64,000 bases of DNA from Porites lobata (lineage: Eukaryota > Cnidaria > Anthozoa > Scleractinia > Poritidae). The position numbers and the translations under genes were made by a program. Numbering within the stretch: the first letter of the stretch is position 1; the number at the start of each line of letters is the position of its first letter. Below the pieces are notes generated by a model, which saw only the letters and a program-made list of their open reading frames with translations, searched no databases and had not been told where the DNA came from. The stretch is from positions 787,501 through 851,500 of the forward strand of contig CALNXK010000173.1 of the NCBI GenBank assembly GCA_942486035.1, read 5' to 3'. Positions 1 through 11,500 of the stretch are shown piece by piece.

Positions 1-609
1 ATGCAATCAATGTCATTAAAACAATCACCGACACCGGAAATCGTGACTTAGGTACGTTGGTGCGTAGATGGTTCATGCTATCGCCCGAGTCGCGCCACAA
101 TAATAAACTCCTTCAATTACCAACGTTATGTTCTGCAGCTTAAAAAGTGTATCACTGCAGAAATTTGAAAAAACCTGAAACACAAAAGGAACTTATCGGC
201 GCAGTTGATGGCGGCACTGGGACAATAGGAAGTCATGTGGCGAAACTAATTTTGTACACATCTTTATTTCAAACAGAAATCAGAGGTGTCTGCACAAAAA
301 CTTTCAGCACAACGGCTTCAGCGATTATTTCCTATTTTGCACGAAAAGGGAGCTTTTATTCACGAACAGCGATCAGATCGAAGCAGACCGATTATGCGAA
401 CTTTCAATAAAATAATATGTTTCGTTTTTCATCGCCTCCATCTCATGAAGATGGGTCGGTCCGCCTAGCCAAAAACTGGTTAGGTTAGCCGCATGTCCTT
501 TATTGGTTATTTTGAAATTCCCGTTATCAAGTAACGTGTTCTGCCCCCCCTCCCCTCCCAACCCAACAAGTAGAGCTAATATGTGTGGATATGTCCACGC
601 GAGGGTACC

Positions 610-1750
610 ATGTTGAGGGTAACATTTTTTTTCCCAATTTTTCTTTTTGGAAAAGGTAATAATCTATGCAATCAATGTCATTAAAACAAATAAGAAGAAT
701 TTAAAAAACAAATGGCGCGTGAACACCTGCTAGTTGTTGGGTGGGGGAGGGGGTTGAAATAGAGAAAAGCTCCGGGACATCCCAATTTGTTTTCGAAGTA
801 CATTTATAACACCCCGGAAACCAATGCCACGAACAGAACACGTTACTTGAAAACACTGATTCCACAAAAAAGTGTCGTAAAAAAAATTAAAATGTCGTAA
901 AACAAGAATGCGTACTTTGAATTATGAATTTCTGGCCCAAACAACAAGAATCTGCCTTACATGGCTATTCAGTGGGACTCGATAACAACATCTAGCGGGT
1001 ACAGTGTTACATCTTGATTTGAATTTATGAAGCGATTCTAGCTAGATTTTTTTCCATGGTGTTTCATATTAATTTCCCTTAAGTTTGGGGGGTATTATTT
1101 GAGGGAGGCCATTAATCTCAGGTCAGCCATCACTGGAGGATATACAGTCCTAAATCTCGTCAGTTTGTCATGTTTCAAAAACTATTGTTATTTCAATTAC
1201 GGGATCTAGTGGTAGAAAATGGTAGCCGAAAAGAAAAAAATTTTCCAACTCCAGGCCCCCACTTCCCTCGAGAACTTTTCTAATTTCTTCGTCTTCGGAT
1301 AAGAAGAGAGTTTCTTTCTGTTGTCTCTCAACACCTCTACGACAGACAAAAGTGACAAAAGTGGAAACACACAACGATTTTATGACACATGTTATGACAC
1401 ATTTTACAACACAATAAGAGTTTTTTCCTTCCATTCTTGTTGGTTGGACCAGAAATTCATAATTCAACGCACTCATTCTTGTTTTACGGCAAAAATCATT
1501 GTTTTCAAGAAACGTGTTCTGGTATGGGTTTCCGGGGTGTTATAAATGTAATTCTTCGAAAACAAATTGAGATGTCTCGGAGCTTTTCTCTAGTCCAACC
1601 TGAACCCCCCCCCCCCCCCCCCCCACCCAACAACTACAAGATGTTCACGCGCCATTTTTTTTTAAATTCTTCTTATTTTTTTTTTTTAATGCATGGATTA
1701 AACCTAACCAAAAAAAAAAATTTTGGAAAAAAAAAGGTTACCCTCGACCC
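610..1750. repeat. Long imperfect inverted repeat (fold-back element)
   Basis: Arms 610-950 and 1434-1750 are reverse complements with scattered differences, including a G-rich run facing a C-run of about 21. Loop about 480 bp. Positions 666-689 also occur as an exact direct copy at 1-24, and a deleted partial copy sits at 525-575, so the family has inserted more than once here. No transposase frame; non-autonomous. Confidence 0.7.
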
Positions 1751-2067
1751 TCGACATGGAACCCTCGCCCTCGACCTGGAACCCTCGACCCTCGACCCTC
1801 GACAAAAAGATAGACTCCCATCGATCCACTAGTAAACTATATGCCTACAACACGTCAATAGGAAATTCAAAATTCAATGTTTCGGAGGCAGTACTCTGTT
1901 TTTCTCGACTTTTTAAGAGCTCAAAACATGGTTCGAGTTATCGAGGGTAAAATTATATAGAAATGATCTGGGGGGAAACAAAAATTGCTTTCGTGTTATC
2001 GAGGATCCGAGTTACCGAGAGTAAACATGAGAAGACACAAATGGCTTGCACTGTAAGTATCCCGGAG

Positions 2068-2116
2068 AGCTCCATACAATTCCTTATAATTTTGTTATAA
2101 GGAATTGTATGGAGCT
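2068..2116. repeat. Perfect 22-bp hairpin
   Basis: Arms 2068-2089 and 2095-2116 are exact reverse complements around a 5-nt loop (ttttg). It could be a small palindrome relic or a transcribed hairpin. Confidence 0.6.
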
Positions 2117-3214
2117 TTCGAGGAGACTTTTCTTAATTAGCTTAGGCGCGGCGGATTTTGTCACGTATGATCAGCGCGAGGTGTTTTTCCCGACACCCTT
2201 CTGTCAGGAAAATGTCATCATAATTATGAAAGCAAAACAGACACGATCGCGTCGGCAGGCCGAAGCCGGCAAAAATAAAAGGCTTTTCTTCTTCCATTTC
2301 AGAGGTCAGTTTTGTTTCGATCTGGTCAAAATCAGGTTTTTAGGTTGTAGGTAATAAAATATTGTCTTATTCTGTTCTCAGGAACCTTTAGAAAACGAGA
2401 TAATTGATTAGAGAAAGAAGCGTGAAATTTTGCGAAATCGCGAAGCGCAATATATTCAGTTTCTTCCAAAGCCGTCATGATTAAGCAGTGTAATGCCATC
2501 ACAACTAACAATGAATTTAGTTTGTATCGCAAAAGCTGCGAAAATAGAGATGAAAAAAAAAAATAGATCGGAAAAATTAATAAAATCACCAAGAAACCGT
2601 CTCGCGCTAGCTTTGTTAAACAAATCGTTGGTACGGTTTATTTAACCTAACCTGGAAAAGGAGACGTCTGCACGTAGAATACATTTCATCCTACATGTAG
2701 TTGTGATTTCCAGAACGGACCTCGGGAGCCTCATTGCCGTAATATCTTCCACACTACAGAAACCAAAGCAGAATCGCCCTGCTCGCGTGCTAACTTTCCG
2801 CTCCAATTATGACTACACGGTACCAGTGAAATGTTTCAAAATTTAAAGCGGCCGAAACTTATTTCCATCAGCGCGTAGTTAGTCAGTTAAGCAATAATAA
2901 TGCACAGCACTGTAAATAACACGGTTCTAGAATATCTGACGGCTTCGCGTTTTGTTCGTCGCTGCATGCGATTTAATCGCTTATAACCTAACAGAAAATG
3001 TAAATGTACCTGAAGGAAATACCGTGTATTACCTTACCTCAATTAATGTGTGTAAATTTGTCTTTTGCTATGGTTTTAGACAATACGACTTCTCCTGACT
3101 ATCAATTTTGCGTCAAAACAAGCGCGATAATGAAATAGACGAAGTGCCATGGCATAGCACTTTATGACAAAGTTTTAACTGGAAAACTTGTTACCATCTG
3201 ATGTACACCTGTAT
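2117..3214. other. No gene seen
   Basis: AT-rich intergenic sequence with short open frames that have no splice context or recognisable motifs. Confidence 0.4.
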
Positions 3215-4003
3215 AGTCTATGTTTGTAAGCTCTGCCTAAGGAATCACTGGATTACACTGCACCCATGGGTGTGCCACCTAAAGTGCAGCCTATGTTTGT
3301 TAGCTCTACCTAAAGAATAACTGGGTTACACTGCACCCATGGGTGTGCCACCTAAAGTGCAGCCTATGTTTGTTAGCTCTACCTAAAGAATCACTGGGTT
3401 ACACTGCACCCATGGGTGTGCCACCTAAAGTGCAGCCTATGTTTGTTAGCTCTACCTAAAGAATCACTGGGTTACACTGCACCCATGGGTGTGCCACCTA
3501 AAGTGCAGCCTATGTTTGTTAGCTCTACCTAAAAGGATCACTGGGTTACACTGCACCCATGGGTGTGCCACCTAAAGTGCAGCCTATGTTTGTTAGCTCT
3601 ACCTAAAGAATCACTGGGTTACACTGCACCCATGGGTGTGCCACCCAAAGTGCAGCCTATGTTTGTTGGCTCTACCTAAAGAATCACTGGGTTACACTGC
3701 ACCCATGGGTGTGCCACCTAAAGTGCAGCCTATGTTTGTTAGCTCTACCTAAAGAATCACTGGGTTACACTGCACCCACGGGTGTGCCACCTAAAGTGCA
3801 GCCTATGTTTGTTGGCTCTACCTAAAGAATCACTGGGTTACACTGCACCCTTGGGTGTGCCACCTAAAGTGCAGCCTACGTTTGATGGCTCTACCTAAAG
3901 AATCACTGGGTTACACTGCACCCATGGGTGTGCCACCTAAAGTGCAACCTATGTTTGTTACCTCTACTTAAAAAATCACTGGCTTACACTGTACTCACGG
4001 ACG
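3215..4003. repeat. 73-bp tandem satellite, 11 copies
   Basis: Copies start at 3215, 3288, 3361, 3434, 3507, 3581, 3654, 3727, 3800, 3873 and 3946. One period is 74. The inner copies are nearly identical; the first and last are diverged. Each unit carries the 12-bp palindrome CACCCATGGGTG (altered in a few copies). Confidence 0.95.
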
Positions 4004-5478
4004 TTTGCCTCGCGCTCTCTTCAAAGACAAAAAAGCTATAGTCTGTTTGGCCAAAAATCAAGCTTTGTTTCCCCTAAAAATTGGACACCATATTAGGGCC
4101 CCGAAAAGACGTTAAAAGTTCCTCCATAATAGAAGAGTGTTTTGTTAGGGTTAATAAACGTTTGGCTTACATGAGTTTCAATATAAAGGTGCAAAAACTT
4201 ATCAGCATAATTATAGCACACAAACATTGTCATCAAACTCCTGGCATGTAGCCTGAATAAGCCAAGCAAATATGAATAAAGCATATAACGAGAAATATTC
4301 GTCAAATGGTCTCGTTAAGTAAATTATACTTCACTTTGCGACAGAAACTTTATCGTTTGTATCCGTGTTACGCATCGAAAAAGCGAAGAGTCATCGCATG
4401 ACATTAGGTAACAGAGGTAATACTCACGAGTTTCACGAATTCCAATTCCATGATTTTTCGCCGAGTAACAAATTAAAAACTTCAATTCTACCTTACAGTG
4501 GTCGGTTCATTTACCTTACATTTGCCAACACTAATAAACATGAACAAAACGATGAAATCCGGCACTCTTCTTTCAGAAGTAGCAAGCCGCATGAAGTAAA
4601 ATCCACCGATGTGCGCTGCATTCTCACTACAAATATAAACATTTGTCGTGAAGAAAATACGACGAGGAGGAAAAAATGCCAGATCTTCGCCTCGGCAATG
4701 TATTCCAGCTACCAAGCCGGCGTATCTCCAGAAGGTGGACTCGAAGTGGGACAAACCTTGTGATTGTTTTAGGAGCCCTTTGCGCGCAAACTAATTTATT
4801 CTGGCGCGAAATGAAGATTAAGAAAATGTATCTGAAATCTAATACACGACAAGAAAATTTTCGCACTTTCGAGGAGCGCGACATATTAAATGGGATTAAG
4901 TCGGATTAGCTGCCCGCGGAGAAAACATCCCTGCGTGGGATGGTACTTCCAGTAAAAAGCCTCTGTGTCCTCTCATGATTACAGTAAATGTATGACGGAA
5001 ACCGGAGGAAATCGATTTTGGTTCGAGTTAGCGCGAGGTTCGAGTTAGCGAGAGTTCGAGTTATCGGGAGTCAACTGTCTAGCGTCTACGAAAAACTGTC
5101 AAGAGTTTTTAGCGTCGCAGATTCCCGTTTTGAAGAGAAATAGGGCCACCAACTCCAGTACTTCTAACCATCCATTTCTCAGCAGCAATGAAAACCCTTG
5201 TATCTGGTAATTTATTCAAGTTTTTTAGACTTGCCATCACATTTGCACGGGAAGTTTACCACTTGGGAATAAAGATGAAGACAAATATGACAATCGTCTT
5301 ATTTTTCTCATTATCCCTAAAAGCAAACTGCCCGAAAAATCATAGAAATCGGTTGAATCTTTCATTGTGAAAAAGGCACATCAAAAACATAACTAATCCA
5401 ATTATAAACAGCAACATATCATAAAAGAATAATAAATAACTATTCTGACTGCCATCATACTTTTTAATTTCAAACAAG
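4004..5478. other. No gene recognised; candidate upstream exon region
   Basis: Open frames near 4365-4909 have no family signature. Motifs of the form GTTCGAGTTA(G/T)CG recur at about 1932, 2006 and 5030-5070, marking an old repeat. At 5184-5207 a 24-nt stretch (ctcag acceptor, gtaatt donor) would join in phase to the first REJ-like exon, but it looks unlike a CGVC repeat and is only a weak candidate. Confidence 0.3.
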
Positions 5479-5525
5479 ATGACTGCGGTGGAAGAGCATA
5501 TCAAGATTGCGGGGTCTGCATTGAG
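5479..5525 (+). CDS. REJ-like gene, first recognised exon (CGVC repeat)
   Basis: Acceptor ...caaacaag and donor gtgaga bound a 47-nt exon that enters in phase 1 and leaves in phase 0. It reads DCGGRAYQDCGVCIE, one CGVC-type repeat that runs straight into the next exon (GNTGVSSLRDCNN). The preceding exon must end with a single codon base, most simply G, giving Asp. Confidence 0.75.
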
Positions 5526-8500
5526 GTGAGATTTTTATGGGTTAAATAACAATTATTCACCGAAGTGGAGGTTAGCCGTGAAGCGGCGAGATAAACTCAC
5601 CACTAGCCACCGACAATGAGATGAATAACTGTTTTAGTATATACTAAAACAATGAGATACTGTTGCCACCGATCACAATTTTGGCGCGCAATGACCGAAC
5701 GGCAGCGGTGATCGCTTTTTCTTGCCGGCCGACAAATAAAACTTTTGAAGGCATTTGTTTAACTCTTGCGGGGAAATTTTGTCAGAAGGAGTTGTGAATT
5801 CTTTTTGTATTTATAATCTTTCTCAAAAAAGATTATTAAATTTAGTTTTAAGCTTATTTTTAACATGAACAAGTCAACTAAATAAAGTAACGCAAGAATT
5901 AAGCTTAATTTGCATTTGTAAATAAAGAACTTTTTAGTCTACGTTTTCACCGATTTCAACGGTAAATTCAAGTCAAACAGACAAAGCTTTACCTGTTAAA
6001 ACTTCCAAACCGAACTTCGTCACCTTTTTCGTGTATTTCAAGAACAGCTTGCTTGATTATTTGTGAAATTTCTTTGTTTGTTACGGCAGCAGACCTGGAA
6101 GCCATTTTGCTTGCAAAACGCGAGTTTGGCGTCGCTCGCGCGGAGGAACTGGAGGTGGATCAGTGAATAGCAATGGCTATTCACTGATTGAGTAGCCAAT
6201 CAGAGCGCGCGAGAAACACTATCCACACTGTTTTAGTATATAATAAAAATGTATATATGTGGCGTAACAAAATTAATCTAATCGTTAACTTTTTGAGTTA
6301 GCTTTTCTGCTAACATCTCCAAGCTAGCCAATTGAATAAGTCATCCTCTCAACATCTCAGTCCACTCTATTTGTCTGTTACTTCTTCTTCCCTTCTCAAT
6401 GTTGAGTCCCGCAAAACTTGAACTAATCCAGGCGTGATAGATAGATCACCCTATGTAAGGTAGTCAGAATTCCGGAGTCCGGGAAATTTTTGCTTGTGGA
6501 ATCCAGAATCCCGGACTTGGAATCCATAATTTCAGCTCAAGGAATCCAGAATTCCGCTAACGATTGGAATCGGGAATCCAAAGCTTGGAATCCAGAATCC
6601 AAGACTGCTTTTGTATCGTTTTACATGGGGCGAGATAGATTTCTTTTACGTATCAAATAGTTTATGGTTACTTGTAAGGCTAATACCTTGTTTTATTTCT
6701 TCTTAAGGGTAATACAGGTGTTTCTTCATTACGAGACTGCAACAACATCTGTAACGGGACCGCTGAAAATGCCGCATGTGGAGTCTGCCTTATGCCAGGG
6801 GATATGAACCCCGCCTTAGATTGTAACAATGACTGTCGCGGAACTGCAACTGAAGATGACTGCGGTGTTTGCACTGGGGGAAGTACCGGTTTAATGGCTA
6901 ATTACCTAAAGGATGCCTGTGGTAGGCCTCCCGAAGTTTTTTTTAACCAATGTTATTATTATTAAGGCTAGCTTTAGACACTGTAACTTATGATGTTGAA
7001 AATTATATATCTCAGAGTGCGCAAGACTCATTCCTCGTCTCCCATTTTCAGAATGAGAATTCCAATATCGTATCCAACATGCATGAAACGTTAGAAAGGA
7101 GGAGTGCGGTTATAAAAACCTTTTATTTCTGAGAATTTTAACACCGAGGCGCACTGAAGTTCGTATATCGGGAGGGCACTTCCCAGGTCTAAGATGGGGA
7201 ACGGTTTTGTGTTGAATTGGGTGTGGATCGTAGAAGACGCAACCTCTGCCTTTATTCTGTCGTGTTTTGAAAAGCCGGCTTTGATTACTTTGAATTCCTG
7301 AATGTAACGGTTGGCATTGGGTTCGGCGTACCATGGGACATGCATTAGAGTTTGCTTACTGCAGCATGCGGCAATCAAAATTGGGACAGGCTTTACAGGC
7401 TATGCAAAGCAGAACAGGAAATCGCATATTTGAGTCTGAAGTAGAGTACGCAAAACCATGGAAATCATGAAACGTGGAGCATAAAATTATTTAATCATTT
7501 TATATGGCCGAAAAGCCATTAAGTTTTCCAACACTGAATAGTCCATTTTCGAGTTCGCTATTACCGCTGAATTGAAGAAGTGAAGACGCATTTTTACAGC
7601 CTTAGCCTCCATCTGAAGTAATATATTCACAAATTCCAACGAGAAAAAGACCTGTTTCTTACTCTGTCTATTGTGTATATTCAAATTTCAAACACTTACT
7701 GGCCAGAATGTCTGAATATTTTACTTTACGTCGAGGCTAACCCTGTATGAATGTGTCATTAATGTTTGTATTCAGCGGTAATTTTTAATTCGAAACTGGA
7801 CTATTCGACCACTTGGGCCTTGGTCGGAAAATCAGCAGGGCACTAAAGAATCTCTTCAGGAGTTTAGTAAACTTTATCTCTCTATCAAAAGTCGTTCGCG
7901 CTTCCGAATGATATGTGTCGCAGCCACCAGACTGATAGTTTAAAATGAATCAGTGTACTTTTCATAAAATAGTGTAAAAAGGTTCAGTAGGACCCCTGTG
8001 GACCGGATCTTGGAGGCATTGGACGGAATATTCCAATAAATTCTCTTTAGCATTGCTTTTTCGTGATTTCATTTGATTTTGCTATCTAAGGAAAATTAGA
8101 CTGCAAAACAGTCCGTATTTTTGCGTATTCAAGTACGCGCGAGCAGTCAAACAAAATGTCTGGAATGAGGCTGAAAACAGAGAGCGAGACTGGGGAGAGA
8201 CGCTAAAAATACGGACTGTCCGTTTTTCATACGTTATATTCGTTCGAATTATCCGCTTCTCCCAGCCACGGGCAATTCCCATTGGCTAAATTTCGATGCA
8301 AGTTGTCACGAAGCTGTCAAGTAATGTTTTCAACAAGTCATTCGCGTTGTTCCCTACCGTGATGAATTGCTAAAGCTTTCGCTGTAATAAAAATGACGGA
8401 TGTTGATCGCCTGGATTTGCTCCCAAGAATTGGGATTTGCTTTAAAATCGGAGCAGAGGGAAGCTTTGGAGTTGCTTCTCAGGGGAAAGGATGTTTTCTG

Positions 8501-11500
8501 TGTTCTACCAATAGGATTTGACAAAAGCCTTATTTATCAGATGTTTGTTCATGCAAAGAGTTCTTCAAGTTCTGTACAACGGCCGACCGTCATTGTTATC
8601 TCGCCTCGTGCAAACATGCCGCTTGTTCCAATGAATTGTTTTCTCTGTCAAGTACATTATGCTTTGGAGGAAAACGTTCTGACTGAGCAAATGTGAATTT
8701 TGGTCGCTTATTAAATATATTTCATACTGAGAGGTCGTGAGACGCAAAGAGATTTTCTCTGGTCGGCATGATTTGCCCTCTGATGCAAGAGCATATTCTT
8801 TTCACAATAGGCACTTTTGTTATTCAATGATATGCAAAAAAGTGGCCGGGTATTCTGAAGTTTAGCTTTGGCCCCTTTAGAAATGTAAAGCTCTTCAATT
8901 TAGGTTGTTTTATTTCTCCAAAGTGCCTCCTGGATTTGAATAATTTTAAGCGATTTTCTTTGTGTCCGTGAATGTGACTTTTTCCTGCAATGTTTAGTCA
9001 CGCTGGGCCCAGCTCGTTAGCGTTTTTGGCAGGATTTTAAATTCTCACAGATATTGATTTGCAGAGCTAAATCACCAAGAAGTGGATTGGAATGAGGGGA
9101 TTTACCCATTCTTTTCAATCGCAATAATTGTTCATTGCCAGTTGGCGTGTTCAGTTCTTCTCTAATTTGTGAAAGCATCGCGGTGCAGTTTCCCGGGGGC
9201 AGTTTCTAACCTTTGATTCGCACGGAGAGCAAACTGCTCTTGTGGAGAAAGATTCTCCTTCCTTGAGGACAACGAAAAGTTCGTTTTTCAGTAGGTCGGC
9301 CCACTTTGGTAACGTTTCCCCTTTTCTGGTAGGCGCAACAAACACATTTTCCGAGCTTATCCATCCATTAGTAAAATTGCCAAACTGTGTTTTGAAACAA
9401 CAGCCGCACATTCTACAATTTGTGCGAAGCCCTCGGCTCTTTCGGCTTTCTCCCTCTTCGAGGAGCAGGCACATGCAGGCTTTGTTGTTTTGATCCTCCA
9501 CTATATATACTTCATTTCACTATATACACTACATTTCACAGAGAAGCAACGCTAAAAACCGCTTTAGAATTACTGGATCACAGCGTCAAGATTCGAAGTC
9601 ACACGCGCTATAATAACACGCGAGTGTATCAAATTCACAAAGAGGGCGGAGTTGCGAACAGATTTTTGACAGCTCGACGACATTTTTGAACCCCCTGGTC
9701 GGAACGAGAAAAAACGTCCTAAGTCCCTTGCCAGGGGTAGAATTTTTTCAATGAAAAGTAATCTTTGTATAAGTGACGTCATTGGTGCATTTTAATCAAT
9801 GAATACTGTACATAACTACCTGCTGTTCCCGCGCCTATTTCTTGAATACTTATTGATGTTTTAGGTGTATGCAATGGAACTAATACGACATGCGCGGGAT
9901 GTGATGGCGTACCAAACAGTGGTAAGGAATTCGATGCATGCCGTGTGTGCGATGGCGATGGCTCAACTTGCACTGACATCATGAAAACTGAACCGAAAAC
10001 CATCTCGAGCTGCCATCCTAATGTTTTGGTATTTGGTGCTGGTCTTAACACTGGTAATCAGACATTATGTGTGTTATACAACGACACTAGCGGAGAAATG
10101 GTCGTCAACACAACAGGTATTACAAACCCTTGACATAGGCTTATCAATGCAGACAATGCGAAAACGACTTGCTTTGTTAAGTAGGTTGATAAGATGAAAA
10201 CAGAGTGGTCCATGAATTAGAAAAAAAAAAGATAAATCAAGTACTGAGCCTATTTCGTCAGCCGTATTCATTGTGTTCACCTTTGTCAAAGTTGCATAAC
10301 AATAGAGATAGAGTCACGTTTACGGCAAACGGCAAACGGCAGACTCAAGCTGACAATTTGAGGAGGTAAAAACCGTCTAAAAATTCTTATGGATGAAAAT
10401 TGCGTGAAACCACTTTTTTTTGTAAAGGTAAAGAACAGTTTAAGACAAGCAAAAGGGAAAACTTGGTCACGTGGCACAAATTCACTTTTAGCAAACCTCC
10501 CAAGTGCATCCATAACTCCATGATTGCACAGCTGCAACGTTTACCATTTCTTTTATAACATAATCAAAAGAGAAAAACATTATTTTCCATTTGCCTTCGG
10601 TTGAGTCATCGGTACGAGTTCATGTATGCTGCCATCTGCCCGCGCGTAAACAAATTATGTTCTATGTTTTTCAACAACTTGCCATTGAGTTTTTCTTTCG
10701 CTGAATCAACCGTTCTCCGTCTTCAGGGAAATTGAAAAACGTTTTTCGTTGTTATTCTGAATGGCATCTGTCTACTTGCTCTTAATATTGAGGGAAAACT
10801 ATAGCTGAAACTATAAACACCAACTAAAAAGGCTCTAAAAAATAAGCTAAAGCTGTCTCGAATTTGAGCGTGTTTCCGAAAATATTTGCTTGAATTTAGC
10901 ATCAGCTTGACCAAAAAGTCAATAACACAATGCTAATTAATAAATTTACATTTCAAACAGACTCTCTCTTCTATAAAAAAACACACAAAATGTACCTTAA
11001 ATCTTCGCAGGCTCGATTTTCCTTCAGCCGATTCTAGCCGCGAGGAAAACAGTGATTAATTCATCCAGGGCAAATTTGTTGCTCGATCTTTTGTCTTTTT
11101 TCCTTCAAAACGACAGCTTAGTATTTTCTTCAACTTCCACTTTTCATCTGTGCATTTCATTGGTGTATTTTACCGTCAGGAGAGGAGTTTTTTTGAATTT
11201 GCCTAAATTTTACCGCGCTAGCTCAGTTTCTTGGCGTACACCCACGGGCAAATGGTAGTGGCTAACTGACCAATCAGAGCGCGCGATTTACTTTTGTTAG
11301 TATGTGTAATCAAAATAATGGTGACTAGTGAAATTAGGGAATAATTTCACGCGCGTTTTGTCCAAATCCTTATAATTTCCCGAGCCTTGGTTACCTATTA
11401 ATATCATGGGTGACGAATTACGTTAGCAATCTTGGATTTTTGACATGTTTATCCTGGATCGTATCGATCGAGAACTCCACTCTCTCAAATGTTTAGACCT

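Larger units (their letters stand above)
8085..9505. mobile_element. Degraded transposon carrying helicase and zinc-finger frames
   Basis: One side has GACTGCAAAACAGTCCG followed by a short-range inverted copy (TACGGACTGTCC near 8211), typical of a transposon end. The RecQ-like fragment is on plus and a two-CxxC zinc-finger-like frame on minus. The opposite terminus was not found, so the limits are approximate and the link between the two frames is inference. Confidence 0.35.

Noticed and set aside
3215..4003. Array of regular repeats, CRISPR-like at first sight
   Set aside because: Units are contiguous 73-mers with no unique spacers, and the genome is eukaryotic, so it is a satellite.
4365..4909. 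Open frames on both strands near 4.4-4.9 kb
   Set aside because: No motif, no splice borders in phase with the REJ-like gene, and overlapping frames on both strands.
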